DNA of 64,000 nt from Nitrospira sp. (GCA_005116965.1 SWDG01000025.1:299883-363882), one strand, 5' to 3'; shown: positions 1 to 9,581, counted from the stretch's first letter. Numbers and translations are program-made. The notes: generated from the sequence alone by a model not told the origin.

Positions 1-2
1 AA

Positions 3-293
3 CAGGAGGTTTGGATAAATATTTCAGACCTCACCAATCGGATAGAGAACGCATCTGATGATGTAACCGGGGTACAGGCGAGAATCGACCGAGCAAAGCA
101 ATACCTAAAGTATCTCTCCTCTATCGAAGAGAGATGGGTTGTTGAGTGCAATCGCCGAGGATTTGGAGGAACTTGGGGTCAACAGTGGCTAGAGATCAAG
201 ATACGGAAACGACTCGAAGAGGATATGAAAAGGGCTTTGTCTTCTGCAGAAAAGATGGCAAACAGGAAAGCCAAATCTACTGGCCAGTACTAG
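3..293 (+). CDS. C-terminal fragment of a hypothetical protein truncated by the window edge
   Basis: Open frame 3 from the window edge to TAG at 291-293; translation QEVWINISDLTNRIENASDDVTGVQARIDRAKQYLKYLSSIEERW...KSTGQY. Absent from the ORF track because no start is in the window. Confidence 0.5.
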   Translation, partial: QEVWINISDLTNRIENASDDVTGVQARIDRAKQYLKYLSSIEERWVVECNRRGFGGTWGQQWLEIKIRKRLEEDMKRALSSAEKMANRKAKSTGQY

Positions 294-630
294 CCCACTT
301 GCTTGGATGACCGAAGAATCACTCTCTCCTTTAGTTAACCTCTCAGCCTCCATTCCACGCTGCTGAAAAAGAAATGCTTGTTCGATGGCTAATTCAGATC
401 ACCGATAGATAGGGAAGCAGACGGGCAACGTTGTCCTCTTGCACCTTGCGGTTTCTCCGCGCTTCGGTCATATAAACCCCATGCTCACCCTCATCCAATT
501 TCTTTGGTCCCCCTTCTGCATCACAATCCGGCACATCCTGACGCGCCATCGCATTCCGTTTCGACTTCACAACATCGCCTAACATGATCGGGCCCCGATC
601 ATCACAGCGACAAAGGGCCAGGGTCACACG

Positions 631-1128
631 GTGTCCTGCCTGATCGATGGAAAGCGCGGGATCTGCGACGTCACAGATTTCGGACAGGAGGTCGCGCATT
701 ACGTGGATCGGCGTTATCGGCTTCACCTCTTTCCCAAAAACCTTGATGGGATGCAGGTGATTCTCTCGCGCTATATCGAGAACGATCTAGAGTCGGTGGG
801 ATACAAGGTGAACGATACCTGCGTGATTCCGACTCGCCCCCTCATGGAACGGACGATGCTCATTCGCCACAAGGAACGGAAGTTTGGAAAGGGCTGCGTG
901 CGGGAATGGCCCAGTCACCGCCGATATCTGTGCGCTCAGTTTACAGACCTTTTGAAACCGATCGACGACATGCTGGCAGCTTCGCCGTTTCTGCTGACCG
1001 ATCGCCCATTGTTCGTTGATGACAATCTGTACGGCGTGCTCGGCAACTACTTGTTCAACGGCAAGAGGGAATTACCTAATCTGAGGTATCTCCGACGCTG
1101 GCACCAGAGGATGAATACGACGAAGTAA
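631..1128 (+). pseudogene. N-terminally truncated glutathione S-transferase-like protein
   Basis: GST-like text (VSCLIDGKRGICDVTDFGQEVAHYVDRRYRLHLFP... SPFLLTDRPLFVDDNLYGVLGNYLFNGKRELPNLRYLRRW) but the thioredoxin-fold start is missing; an in-frame stop lies about 50 nt upstream. Confidence 0.5.
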
Positions 1129-1243
1129 ACTTAGCTGCCCCTTTCACTGTTAGTACCAAGCACGCCTTAGCACTTTCTTCCGCCATCCGGAAGCACGAGT
1201 AACTCACGGTCACGGCGATGAAACGCAACAAGGACTCACAGCG

Positions 1244-1609
1244 CTACTTCCGAGGCTTCCTGAACATTGTCGCCTTCTTTTTCTTCGGCGGCTTCGATTT
1301 GGCACACTCGACCGCCTCATCAAGCCATGAAGCTAGACCGGATGCTGTGCGATAGCCAGCTTCGCTGATGAACAGGAAGCCTTTGAGTGGCTTGCCGGTA
1401 AAATCCATCTCCTGAGCGTGCGGTTTCGAGAGGAGTGTTTCGTAGCGGTCCGGCATGACACGAACCATGAGGCGGTCCTTTTCGATCCCACAGCACATGT
1501 GGCCGTTGAGCATGAAACAGAGCCCGCCGAACATACGCTTCTCCTCCACCTTTTTTCGGCGCTTGAAGTAGTCCCTGATTCGTTCGGCTAATCGCTCGTT
1601 ACACGCCAT
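1244..1609 (-). CDS. TfoX N-terminal domain family protein
   Basis: Typical TfoX_N pattern: KRMFGGLCFMLNGHMCCGIEKDRLMVRV...KGFLFISEAGYRT. Confidence 0.8.
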   Translation of the reverse strand: MACNERLAERIRDYFKRRKKVEEKRMFGGLCFMLNGHMCCGIEKDRLMVRVMPDRYETLLSKPHAQEMDFTGKPLKGFLFISEAGYRTASGLASWLDEAVECAKSKPPKKKKATMFRKPRK

Positions 1610-1693
1610 CTCACGCCCTCTCGCTTCAACGCTTTGTATTCACCAACAGCGATCGTGGATTGGTACTCCCATTTTGGTATACTCTTCGGGACC

Positions 1694-2092
1694 ATGCCAC
1701 CCGATGCCCCGGCTTCACCGCCTTCACCGAGCGATCGCCGTGAATATTATCGCATCACTGTCTCGCTCCCCATCTGTCTTCAGCCTGAGTCAGATACTAC
1801 CGAGAACGAGTTCGTCGAGAAAGCAGTGAATCTGAGTGCCGGGGGCATCGGCGTCACGCTGAACCAGACCTTCGAGGTGAACGCCATTCTCTCCTGCGCC
1901 CTGCTCCTTCCCGGCGAGGTGCTCTTTAAGTCTCACCTTCAAGTATTGCGTGTGGATCCCATTCCCTACCCGCTCAATACGTATCGACTCCATGGCCATT
2001 TCCTCAGGATGGCCAATCCGAATCGAGAACTGCTGATCAGACATATCATCCAGTTTCAGCGCGAACACCTCAATAAGCACTATTCCGCCTGA
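1694..2092 (+). CDS. PilZ domain protein
   Basis: RREYYRI...NLSAGGIG PilZ motif; start refined from ORF 1634 to MPPDAP. Confidence 0.7.
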   Translation: MPPDAPASPPSPSDRREYYRITVSLPICLQPESDTTENEFVEKAVNLSAGGIGVTLNQTFEVNAILSCALLLPGEVLFKSHLQVLRVDPIPYPLNTYRLHGHFLRMANPNRELLIRHIIQFQREHLNKHYSA

Positions 2093-2110
2093 ATAGGTAC
2101 AACCCTCATA

Positions 2111-2575
2111 GTGAAGAGGCCCCGGACCACTCTGGAGGACCCGTTTCGTCCCCGCGAAAGGGGGATTCATTCTGCCGATCGAGGCCGACTACACTGGGTC
2201 ACTGTGGAATCCATACGCCCCCATCAGCGCCATCACTATCGCGTCCCGCTTGCCATGCAATACCCCGTGATGTTTTCCGATGCGGAAACGATCGCGGAAG
2301 GAACAGTCATGAACCTGACGGTGTTTGGCTGCGCGATCGAATGCGCCGATACCATCCCAGAGGGAACCACCCTACGGATGCGGCTCATCCTCCCGGATCA
2401 GACACAGTCACTCCCGGTCGAGGAAGCGGAAGTCCGATGGACCCAAGGGAATCGAATGGGGCTTCAGTTTCACAGGGTGGAGCGGGCGGCGGATTTTCGG
2501 CTCCACAGCTTTGTGTGGGATCGGATGGTCGAACGGCTCCACACGATCACTCAGGAAGGACTTTCACCTTCTTGA
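2111..2575 (+). CDS. PilZ domain protein (degenerate second motif)
   Basis: HHYRVPL...NLTVFGCAIE...EVRWTQGNRMGLQFHRV. Confidence 0.7.
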   Translation: MKRPRTTLEDPFRPRERGIHSADRGRLHWVTVESIRPHQRHHYRVPLAMQYPVMFSDAETIAEGTVMNLTVFGCAIECADTIPEGTTLRMRLILPDQTQSLPVEEAEVRWTQGNRMGLQFHRVERAADFRLHSFVWDRMVERLHTITQEGLSPS

Positions 2576-3558
2576 CCCCGAGGTCTCCTGCCTTTTCCCA
2601 CTAGGGCCAGGCACAAGAGTCCGATACCAATCCAGACCACTTCGCGGAATCGTCGGAGCAGCGCAAAGGTAATGCCCGTCACGTCGCTATAGCCGAAGGC
2701 CTGTAGCAAGAGGAGATTACCGGCGTCCTGTGCCCCAAGGCTGCCAGGGATAAAAAAAGTCCCACCTTTAATGAGGGCTGCCAAGGCGCCCATCGAGATA
2801 ACTGACCACAGGCTGGCGGAATCACCTAGAAAATAGATGATCACAAAGACTTCTAACGATTCGGCCAGCCAGCCGAAAAAGCACACCCCGGTCGAGAGGG
2901 CAAAAGTCCCACGATGCTGGCTGTAGAAATTCAGAATAGTCTGGTCGATCGAGCGTAGGTGTTCCTCTTGCGCTTCTAGAACCTGGATCCGCATTCCCAG
3001 CTTCTTCATGATTGCCAGCATCGAAGCAAAGAGCCCGCGCTGTTGGACAAAGATAAACCCTGCAATCGAACAGACCAATACCGACACACTCACGACCGCA
3101 GCTGTAATGGTCTGTCCCGCCGAACTCCCGACGCCCAAAATCAACAATCCAATGGCGATCCCGACGAGAATATAGAACACCTCGGCAATCGTGAGAGTCG
3201 TCTTGGCAATCACCACGGACGCGGCCCCTTCCGCCATCGGAACATTGTATTGTTTCAGCAGGTAGGCCTTCAGTGGTTCGCCGCCCATGTAGGCTGTGGG
3301 TGTCGTCATATTCACAACCTCCCCGGCGGTCCTGATCGTGAGAAGCCGCCAAAACGGGATCACTTGCGCGAATGCCCCCAATACCAGCTTCCAGCCATAT
3401 GCCTCGATCACATACATAAGGAGAGAGGGAATCAGGATGATCACCAGGGGGAAGGGGCCTAGCCGCAACGCCGCATCGTAGATGTTACCGGGTCCAATCT
3501 GCCAGACAAGAACGCCAAGCACGATGAGGCCAAGGGCTAGTAGGATATAGCGCAACAC
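2551..3558 (-). CDS. Lysylphosphatidylglycerol synthase TM-region / UPF0104 family membrane protein (flippase-like)
   Basis: Polytopic protein with AGEVVNMTTPTAYMGGEPLKAYLL and FFIPGSLGAQDAGNLLLLQAFG motifs; start refined to GTG at 3558 just after the upstream gene's stop. Confidence 0.7.
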   Translation of the reverse strand: MLRYILLALGLIVLGVLVWQIGPGNIYDAALRLGPFPLVIILIPSLLMYVIEAYGWKLVLGAFAQVIPFWRLLTIRTAGEVVNMTTPTAYMGGEPLKAYLLKQYNVPMAEGAASVVIAKTTLTIAEVFYILVGIAIGLLILGVGSSAGQTITAAVVSVSVLVCSIAGFIFVQQRGLFASMLAIMKKLGMRIQVLEAQEEHLRSIDQTILNFYSQHRGTFALSTGVCFFGWLAESLEVFVIIYFLGDSASLWSVISMGALAALIKGGTFFIPGSLGAQDAGNLLLLQAFGYSDVTGITFALLRRFREVVWIGIGLLCLALVGKGRRPRGQEGESPS

Positions 3559-3583
3559 GTTAGTCGGATGGCGAACGGGGCAT

Positions 3584-5020
3584 TTATGGCCGAGGAGACG
3601 AGACTGCGGATGGGCGGATGACCCAGCCCATGGCACAGGCAAAGAGCAATGCGCCGGCTGCCGCGAAGATGAGAAACCAATACAGCTGGTCGAACAGAGC
3701 AAAGCCCAACAGCGCGGCAGAAAAATCTCTGCTGGCCACATTCTTCAGCATGACGTCAGCCCACGCTGCATGAGCAGGGGTGCTCCAGCCACTCACCACT
3801 TTAATCTTTTGCGCCTTTTCGACGAGTACGAGTGAGAAGCCGTTGCCAAACACCGCAGCGGTGCCGAGTGCGAGCGGAACCCAGTCGTCCGCTTGTCCGA
3901 TGTGAGTCGTATAGAGCCCCACGGCAATACCTGCAAAAATCGCCATGTGCACGATGTTGTCCAACACGATATCCAGCCATGCACCAAGCGGCGACTCGGT
4001 AAAGGTCAACCGCGCGACTTCGCCGTCGCAGCAATCGATGACGGCCGCCAATTGAAACAAGAGGGCTGCCACGATACCGGCGCTATAGGTGCCCATCCCA
4101 AACCCTGTGGCCGCCAGCAGACCAACTAACCCGGCAAGGACCGTGATGGAATTGGGCGACAGTCCCATGGCGAGAAACAGGCGGGTAAACCAGCGAGAGA
4201 CTTTACGATTGAAATAGCGATCGACGAACCCTTCGAATTCCCCCTTGAGCGAATTGAACAACTTCTTTTCGGCTGCATGGACGTCAGACAGCGTTCGAAC
4301 GGGTTGATACCAATTCCCCTGCTTCGCTTCAGCCGAGACAACACGCACTCGACCATCCGCCGCGGCCCGCTCAAGCCACTGGCGGATCGGAGGGCTTCCC
4401 TTCTCACTCACAGTTTGATTCGTGGTGCTCATCAGGCTTGCCGGCACGACCACTAACTCAGCCACACGTAAGGCAGGACTGTCGAAACGAGGAGGGGCGA
4501 AAATCGTCGGACGATCAGACTGGACTTTCGCTCGCAGGCTCTGCACCATAAACTGATCGACCTGCCCCTGTGAGGCTTGCGAGACTACAATGGTCTGACC
4601 GTCCTGCACCTCACGCCGCAACCGTTCAATCAACCCTCGAGAGAACACGCTATTGACGCTCGCGACCAACGCAAAACCATGCACTTCGGCCGCCAAGGCT
4701 TCCCATGTCCGAGGATCATCGAGAGGAAATTCACGGATCGGCATCCATCGGACGGGAATCGTGACGCGTGGCCCTTTGCCAAGCGCCTGTTTCAGCTGCT
4801 CCTCCTCAGAACTGGACAGAACGATTAATTGACGAATCCCCGCCCGTTGCAAGGTGAGTACGATTCGTTGAAAGAGCCCGATCCCCACGACGCTGGTCAG
4901 GGGCCCTACATCATCAACCTGCGTCCCAATCGGACCGCCGAATACCCCGACCGACGGTAGCAGAATCGCCGTGGCCAACCCTTGAATCTCGACTCGCCTT
5001 TGGAGGATGCTCTTACTCAT
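3584..5020 (-). CDS. NTase-like domain fused to CDP-alcohol phosphatidyltransferase
   Basis: DCCDGEVARLTFTESPLGAWLDIVLD exactly fits the CDP-OH-P signature D-x2-D-G-x2-A-R-x8-G-x3-D-x3-D; N-terminal half resembles a degenerate nucleotidyltransferase. Confidence 0.85.
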   Translation of the reverse strand: MSKSILQRRVEIQGLATAILLPSVGVFGGPIGTQVDDVGPLTSVVGIGLFQRIVLTLQRAGIRQLIVLSSSEEEQLKQALGKGPRVTIPVRWMPIREFPLDDPRTWEALAAEVHGFALVASVNSVFSRGLIERLRREVQDGQTIVVSQASQGQVDQFMVQSLRAKVQSDRPTIFAPPRFDSPALRVAELVVVPASLMSTTNQTVSEKGSPPIRQWLERAAADGRVRVVSAEAKQGNWYQPVRTLSDVHAAEKKLFNSLKGEFEGFVDRYFNRKVSRWFTRLFLAMGLSPNSITVLAGLVGLLAATGFGMGTYSAGIVAALLFQLAAVIDCCDGEVARLTFTESPLGAWLDIVLDNIVHMAIFAGIAVGLYTTHIGQADDWVPLALGTAAVFGNGFSLVLVEKAQKIKVVSGWSTPAHAAWADVMLKNVASRDFSAALLGFALFDQLYWFLIFAAAGALLFACAMGWVIRPSAVSSPRP

Positions 5021-5107
5021 GGTTCTCTAGGCACTAGTGTCTGCTCACCAAGGTTCCCTTGCGTAGGGTCCCTCTTCATCGAACAGCCTACTACAATGGA
5101 GACTTTC

Positions 5108-5827
5108 TCATAATTTTGGCAAAACTTCCAATTCAGCTTTTCTTACATCTTCAATGAAATCGATCTCGGTCCAGGGCAGCCCCCCAACCCGTTCATAGCC
5201 AACCCGCACGTCCTGAAAATACGGTCGCAACGCGTCCTCATACTCCATGTCCCATGAGCCTCGGTCGATGTAGCCACGGAGCGACGAGACAACATGAGGC
5301 GTGTCGGCATGCCGAACCCGAAGAAATCCAACTCCTTCACCGGCGTAATCGTAACGTTCCGGCATATTCTTCGACAGCGCAATCACTCGGCCCCCGGCCA
5401 CAACCACCATGCACTCCTCTCCAGTTTGCTGTACCGTCTCATCCATCAACAGCGCATTTTCACAGGGTGACGCCACGAGACGTCGTAGGATTTCTAGATG
5501 GAACAGCACATCGGCATCCATCACGATACTGTCGTCGTCGAGCGCGGTTCGTGCAATCCACAATGAGGAAATACTGCCCCTATGAAACTGTTCATTGACC
5601 AAAAACGTGACGTTGACACCGCAACAATCCTGCTCGACCGCCGCACGAATCATCTCCTGCTTATATCCGACAACAATCTCCGCCCGGCGAATCCCCACGG
5701 AAACCAGCGACTCCAGATAGCGATGCAGGAGCGACCGGCCGCCAATCTCGATGAGGCATTTCGGGTGATGCTGGGTGACTTCCCACAAACGTTTTCCGAC
5801 TCCCGCTGCTAGAATGACCGCCTTCAT
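5108..5827 (-). CDS. Nucleotidylyltransferase, PntC-like (candidate CTP:phosphonoalkylamine cytidylyltransferase)
   Basis: MKAVILAAGVGKRLWEVTQHHPKCLIEIGG sugar-NTase signature; 4-nt overlap with the transaminase gene. Confidence 0.75.
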   Translation of the reverse strand: MKAVILAAGVGKRLWEVTQHHPKCLIEIGGRSLLHRYLESLVSVGIRRAEIVVGYKQEMIRAAVEQDCCGVNVTFLVNEQFHRGSISSLWIARTALDDDSIVMDADVLFHLEILRRLVASPCENALLMDETVQQTGEECMVVVAGGRVIALSKNMPERYDYAGEGVGFLRVRHADTPHVVSSLRGYIDRGSWDMEYEDALRPYFQDVRVGYERVGGLPWTEIDFIEDVRKAELEVLPKL

Positions 5828-6906
5828 ACTGATTTGCAGACCTGTTCGAAGGCGTCGAGGAATCCGCCAAACTGCGCCTCGGACAGTGCCCCCATATTGG
5901 CTACGCGAAAAATCTTGTTTTCCAAGTTGCCTTGCCCGGCATAAATAACATAGCCCTGCTGCTTCAGACGGTCATGCAACGCCTGGTAAGAAACCCCATC
6001 CGGCAGGTAATAGGCCGTGATGGTGTTCGATTGCCGGTCCGCCGGGAGGAGCGCCTTCACACCGAGCTTGGCCATTCGTTCACGAATCAGGGTCGCCATC
6101 TTTTTATACCGCTGGATGCGATTGGCCACGCCCTCCTCGAGCAGCTCGTTGAGTGCTTCGTCAAAGGCATAGTAGACCTGCACCGCAGGTGTGAATGGAA
6201 TCGTGCCTCGCCCCTCGTTGTCGATGTAATGGGTCAGATGGAGATACCACGAGCGCTTCGGATACGCGCGCATTCTCTCGACGAACCCCTTTCGCACAAG
6301 CACGAACGATACGCCTGGAAACCCCTGAATGCACTTTCCCGCCGTCCCCGTCACCATATAGATGTGCGACTTGGCAATATTCAGCGTTTCACCTGCCAGC
6401 GCACTGACGGCATCCAGCACAAACACGCGATTCTGATTGTCGACGATCTCGGCAATCTCATGGACAGGGTTGAGGAGTCCGGTGGTGGTCTCGTGGTGCA
6501 CCATGCCGACGGCATGCACTTCCTGATGCTGTCGCAAGGCCAGCAGCAGCTTCTCAGGGTCTGGCCGAACCGTCCAGTCATACTTCAACTCGCTCACCCC
6601 CAGGCGATGGAGACCCACAATCTGGGACATCCGCTCGCCATAGACACCGTTGTTGAGGATGAGCATCCGGCGACCGTGAGGAAGCGACGACATCAAGGCG
6701 GCTTCAACGGCAGCCGTCCCCGATCCGGTCATCACAACGGCGACGTAGTCCGATTCGGCTCCGGGGACAAAGGCCTTGAGCAGCTTGGCTTGGATGCGGT
6801 GAAGCAGTTCTGAAAATTCGTCTTCTCGATGACAGATATCGGGTGTCAGCAGCGTCTGCCGCACCCGCTCGGACACGTTCACTGGACCAGGATTTAGGAG
6901 AACCAC
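5824..6906 (-). CDS. phnW: Class V aminotransferase, 2-aminoethylphosphonate-pyruvate transaminase-like
   Basis: LLNPGPVNVSERVRQTLLTPDICHRE...AGKCIQGFPGVSFVLVRK, PhnW-like throughout with PLP lysine in AGKC. Confidence 0.75.
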   Translation of the reverse strand: MVLLNPGPVNVSERVRQTLLTPDICHREDEFSELLHRIQAKLLKAFVPGAESDYVAVVMTGSGTAAVEAALMSSLPHGRRMLILNNGVYGERMSQIVGLHRLGVSELKYDWTVRPDPEKLLLALRQHQEVHAVGMVHHETTTGLLNPVHEIAEIVDNQNRVFVLDAVSALAGETLNIAKSHIYMVTGTAGKCIQGFPGVSFVLVRKGFVERMRAYPKRSWYLHLTHYIDNEGRGTIPFTPAVQVYYAFDEALNELLEEGVANRIQRYKKMATLIRERMAKLGVKALLPADRQSNTITAYYLPDGVSYQALHDRLKQQGYVIYAGQGNLENKIFRVANMGALSEAQFGGFLDAFEQVCKSV

Positions 6907-6942
6907 TCTTCTCTCCTTTTCTCAGGGCGCGTGATGAACCCC

Positions 6943-7524
6943 CTATTCTTCAATCGCCTTCATGAATCGACGGGTGATGTCCGGCGGGTCGTGCAGGACG
7001 CGACCAGCATCTTCCACAAATTCATTCACCTTGATGAGTAACATGCTAGGCCCATCCTTCTTCAGCATGTCCTTGAACTCGTAAACGAGATCGTCACGAT
7101 CAAGGACCCGTTCCACATTCACGTAGCCCGCCGACTTCGCCACTTTCTCCAGCGGCACCACGTTGGAGATCGTTGGCTGGTTCCCGGTCGTCCCGTACAC
7201 TTCGTTGTCGAAGACGACATGGATAAAGTTTTTTGGTTTCAACGCACCGACCGTCGCGAGTGTACCCATTCCCATGAGCACATTCCCGTCGCCATCGAAG
7301 GTAATCACCTGTTTATTCGGCTTGGCGAGCGCGACACCGAGTGCAATAGCCGAAGCATTCCCCATGGAGCCGATCATGTAGAAATGAGTGGGGCGATCCG
7401 CGATCTTGTGCGCCTCGCGCGAGGGAAACCCGTTGCAGATAATGACGGGCTGATCGGTCAGCAACTCCAGCAAGGCCTCCATGGCCTGCGCCCGACTGAT
7501 CAATGTGCCTTGTTCGGGTCTCAT
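6943..7524 (-). CDS. Phosphonopyruvate/sulfopyruvate decarboxylase, TPP-binding subunit
   Basis: TPP-binding motif FDGDGNVLMGMGTLATVGALKPKNFIHVVFDNEVYGTTGNQPT. Confidence 0.8.
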   Translation of the reverse strand: MRPEQGTLISRAQAMEALLELLTDQPVIICNGFPSREAHKIADRPTHFYMIGSMGNASAIALGVALAKPNKQVITFDGDGNVLMGMGTLATVGALKPKNFIHVVFDNEVYGTTGNQPTISNVVPLEKVAKSAGYVNVERVLDRDDLVYEFKDMLKKDGPSMLLIKVNEFVEDAGRVLHDPPDITRRFMKAIEE

Positions 7525-8069
7525 GGATGCAATCCCTTGACCACGCCTTTGGTGATAAACAAGGCAACGGGAATCCGCTGCTTCATGAATGTCTCAGCGA
7601 TCCACCTGAAATCTTCAATCACTGTTTTTTCAGTCAGGGTCCGGTGCGGAATCTTGACGGTATCAAGCAATTGCGGCATCACCTCTCCCATCACCAAATG
7701 TTCAGGAGCATCCTTCCCTCCCTGCCCACGCCAGGAAACAATCAGTACGCAGGGTTGTTGATAAATCATATTCAGAGAAATGAGCGCATTGAGAGAAGTA
7801 CCGAGTCCTGAATTCTGCATGAGCACGGCAGGGGTTTTCCCCGCCATATAGGCGCCCGCAGCCATGCCAACCGCTTCATCCTCACGAACCGCAGGGGTGT
7901 AGAGCCGACGGTTCATGAGTTCCGCAATGATCCCACCCAGGATCGAATCTGGCACACCGGTAAAGAAATTCACTCCCATGTCCTGCATCGTTTGGACGAA
8001 CACGTCGCTTTCAATCACTGAACGTTTCCCCCTAGCATATTGAGACACACCTGCAGAAAGCCGGCGCAT
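7521..8069 (-). CDS. Phosphonopyruvate/sulfopyruvate decarboxylase, Pyr-domain subunit
   Basis: FFTGVPDSILGGI...VREDEAVGMAAGAYMAGKTPAVLMQNSGLGTSLNAL; overlaps the TPP subunit by 4 nt. The exact start may be further downstream. Confidence 0.8.
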   Translation of the reverse strand: MRRLSAGVSQYARGKRSVIESDVFVQTMQDMGVNFFTGVPDSILGGIIAELMNRRLYTPAVREDEAVGMAAGAYMAGKTPAVLMQNSGLGTSLNALISLNMIYQQPCVLIVSWRGQGGKDAPEHLVMGEVMPQLLDTVKIPHRTLTEKTVIEDFRWIAETFMKQRIPVALFITKGVVKGLHP

Positions 8070-8178
8070 TATAAGATACGCCCTGCGAGGTTCTCAAGAA
8101 AGATCCGCGATTGAGTTGAACTCTCTCGCATGTTAGCGTTAGTAGCAATAGGGTTAGGCCCGACTCCGTTGACAAAAG

Positions 8179-8709
8179 ATGAGCGCTCTCACCCAACCAA
8201 CACCCACTACCTTGCCGTTGGTCCTGATAATCGCCGTCGTGATTGGCGCTAACTCAGTATGGGCTGTTCCCATGATGAATGACCCGAAGGGATTTCACGA
8301 TATTCCTTGGGGCACTTCTCTGTCCTCACGCCAGGACCTAGAAACGATACGAGCAGGTCCACATATCATCGAATATCTTCGCAAGCGAGAACCGGCATCA
8401 TTCGCGGGAACAGAAATGACCAGCATCCTCTACGTGTCCCTGGATGATCAATTTGCGCGTGTCATGATCCGATACCAAGGGGAACAAGTTCACAAACACG
8501 TGTTGCGCTTCTTGGAAAATCAATTCGGTGGGCTGGAGCGCATTCCCGGGCAGATGGCACGAGGTCTCAATCAGCAATACACGTGGCGCGGTTCAGATAC
8601 CGAGATCACGCTGACCTACCAAGCCGGTACCGAGCGCGGCTACATCTTCATCGATAGCCGTACGCTCGCCCCACGGTTCAATGACTATATCACCGACTCC
8701 GCAGAATAG
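8179..8709 (+). CDS. Secreted hypothetical protein, paralogue of next gene
   Basis: Signal-like N-terminus; PMMNDPKGFHDIPWGTSL motif shared with 8714..9241. Confidence 0.65.
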   Translation: MSALTQPTPTTLPLVLIIAVVIGANSVWAVPMMNDPKGFHDIPWGTSLSSRQDLETIRAGPHIIEYLRKREPASFAGTEMTSILYVSLDDQFARVMIRYQGEQVHKHVLRFLENQFGGLERIPGQMARGLNQQYTWRGSDTEITLTYQAGTERGYIFIDSRTLAPRFNDYITDSAE

Positions 8710-8713
8710 ATCG

Positions 8714-9241
8714 ATGAACGCGGGCTTTTGTAAACTGACGACGCTCCTCGCAGGAGTGATCTTCTACGCGCTGCATGCGGCGACACCGGCGTTGGCCGTT
8801 CCACTCGTCAACGATCCCAATGGCTTTGAAGATATTCCTTGGGGGACGCCTCTTGCCGAAATGGAACAGTTTGGGCACGTTGAAGATGCCGGTCGTCTAG
8901 AGATCTACGAACAAACGAAACAAGCTCCTGCGCTCGGCACGATACCCGTCGATTCCATACGATTTACCACGTTTGAGAAGAAGTTCGGCCGCGTGACCGT
9001 TCGCTACAGTGGAAGTGCGACTCATGAAAGAATCCTGACCTACCTTCAATCCAAGTATGGTCCACTCGACCGAACACCGGGCCAAATCACAGTCGGCCCG
9101 GTGAAAGTCTATGTGTGGCATGGCTTTCATACGGAAGTGGCGTTGCGGTTCGAGACTGGAACTGATCGTGGCATCATATTTTTTGAAAGCCTGACGCTCC
9201 CTGAGAAACTATCGGACGGGACTTCCGCAACAGTCTTCTAA
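8714..9241 (+). CDS. Secreted hypothetical protein, paralogue of previous gene
   Basis: PLVNDPNGFEDIPWGTPL motif; start refined to ATG 8714. Confidence 0.65.
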   Translation: MNAGFCKLTTLLAGVIFYALHAATPALAVPLVNDPNGFEDIPWGTPLAEMEQFGHVEDAGRLEIYEQTKQAPALGTIPVDSIRFTTFEKKFGRVTVRYSGSATHERILTYLQSKYGPLDRTPGQITVGPVKVYVWHGFHTEVALRFETGTDRGIIFFESLTLPEKLSDGTSATVF

Positions 9242-9581
9242 CCGTGGATAGATAATTCCTTAAACTTTCCGTTGGCAAGAGGCTGCGCTGCTTCCCAATC
9301 ATGTAGGGCCAATGATGACACGCACTGCAAGACTTCGTGCGCATTACTCCGGAGTTTATGGTCATCGCATCCAGGCAGTACCGATTTTCAAGGGGGTGGA
9401 TGGAAGCCGATTCCTTTGAAGAGTATCAAAAGACTTGGGCCAAAATCAGGCAATCATTCCCTTCATCAATAATATGGTATCCAGTCACCAGTTACTGCTC
9501 TACGAGTTGGCGCATCATTCGCTTCGCATGACCAAGTTACATTATTGAATTGATTGGGAAAATATTCCGGACGAAGTTAGG

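Noticed and set aside
5932-6813. 293-aa plus-strand ORF antisense to the PhnW-like gene
   Set aside because: Shadow ORF of a strongly recognised coding gene; Arg/His-rich, no family resemblance.
9242-9581. Possible gene remnant (FSRGWMEADSFEEYQKTWAKIRQSFPS)
   Set aside because: Short, no recognisable family, overlapping ORFs in several frames; not supportable.
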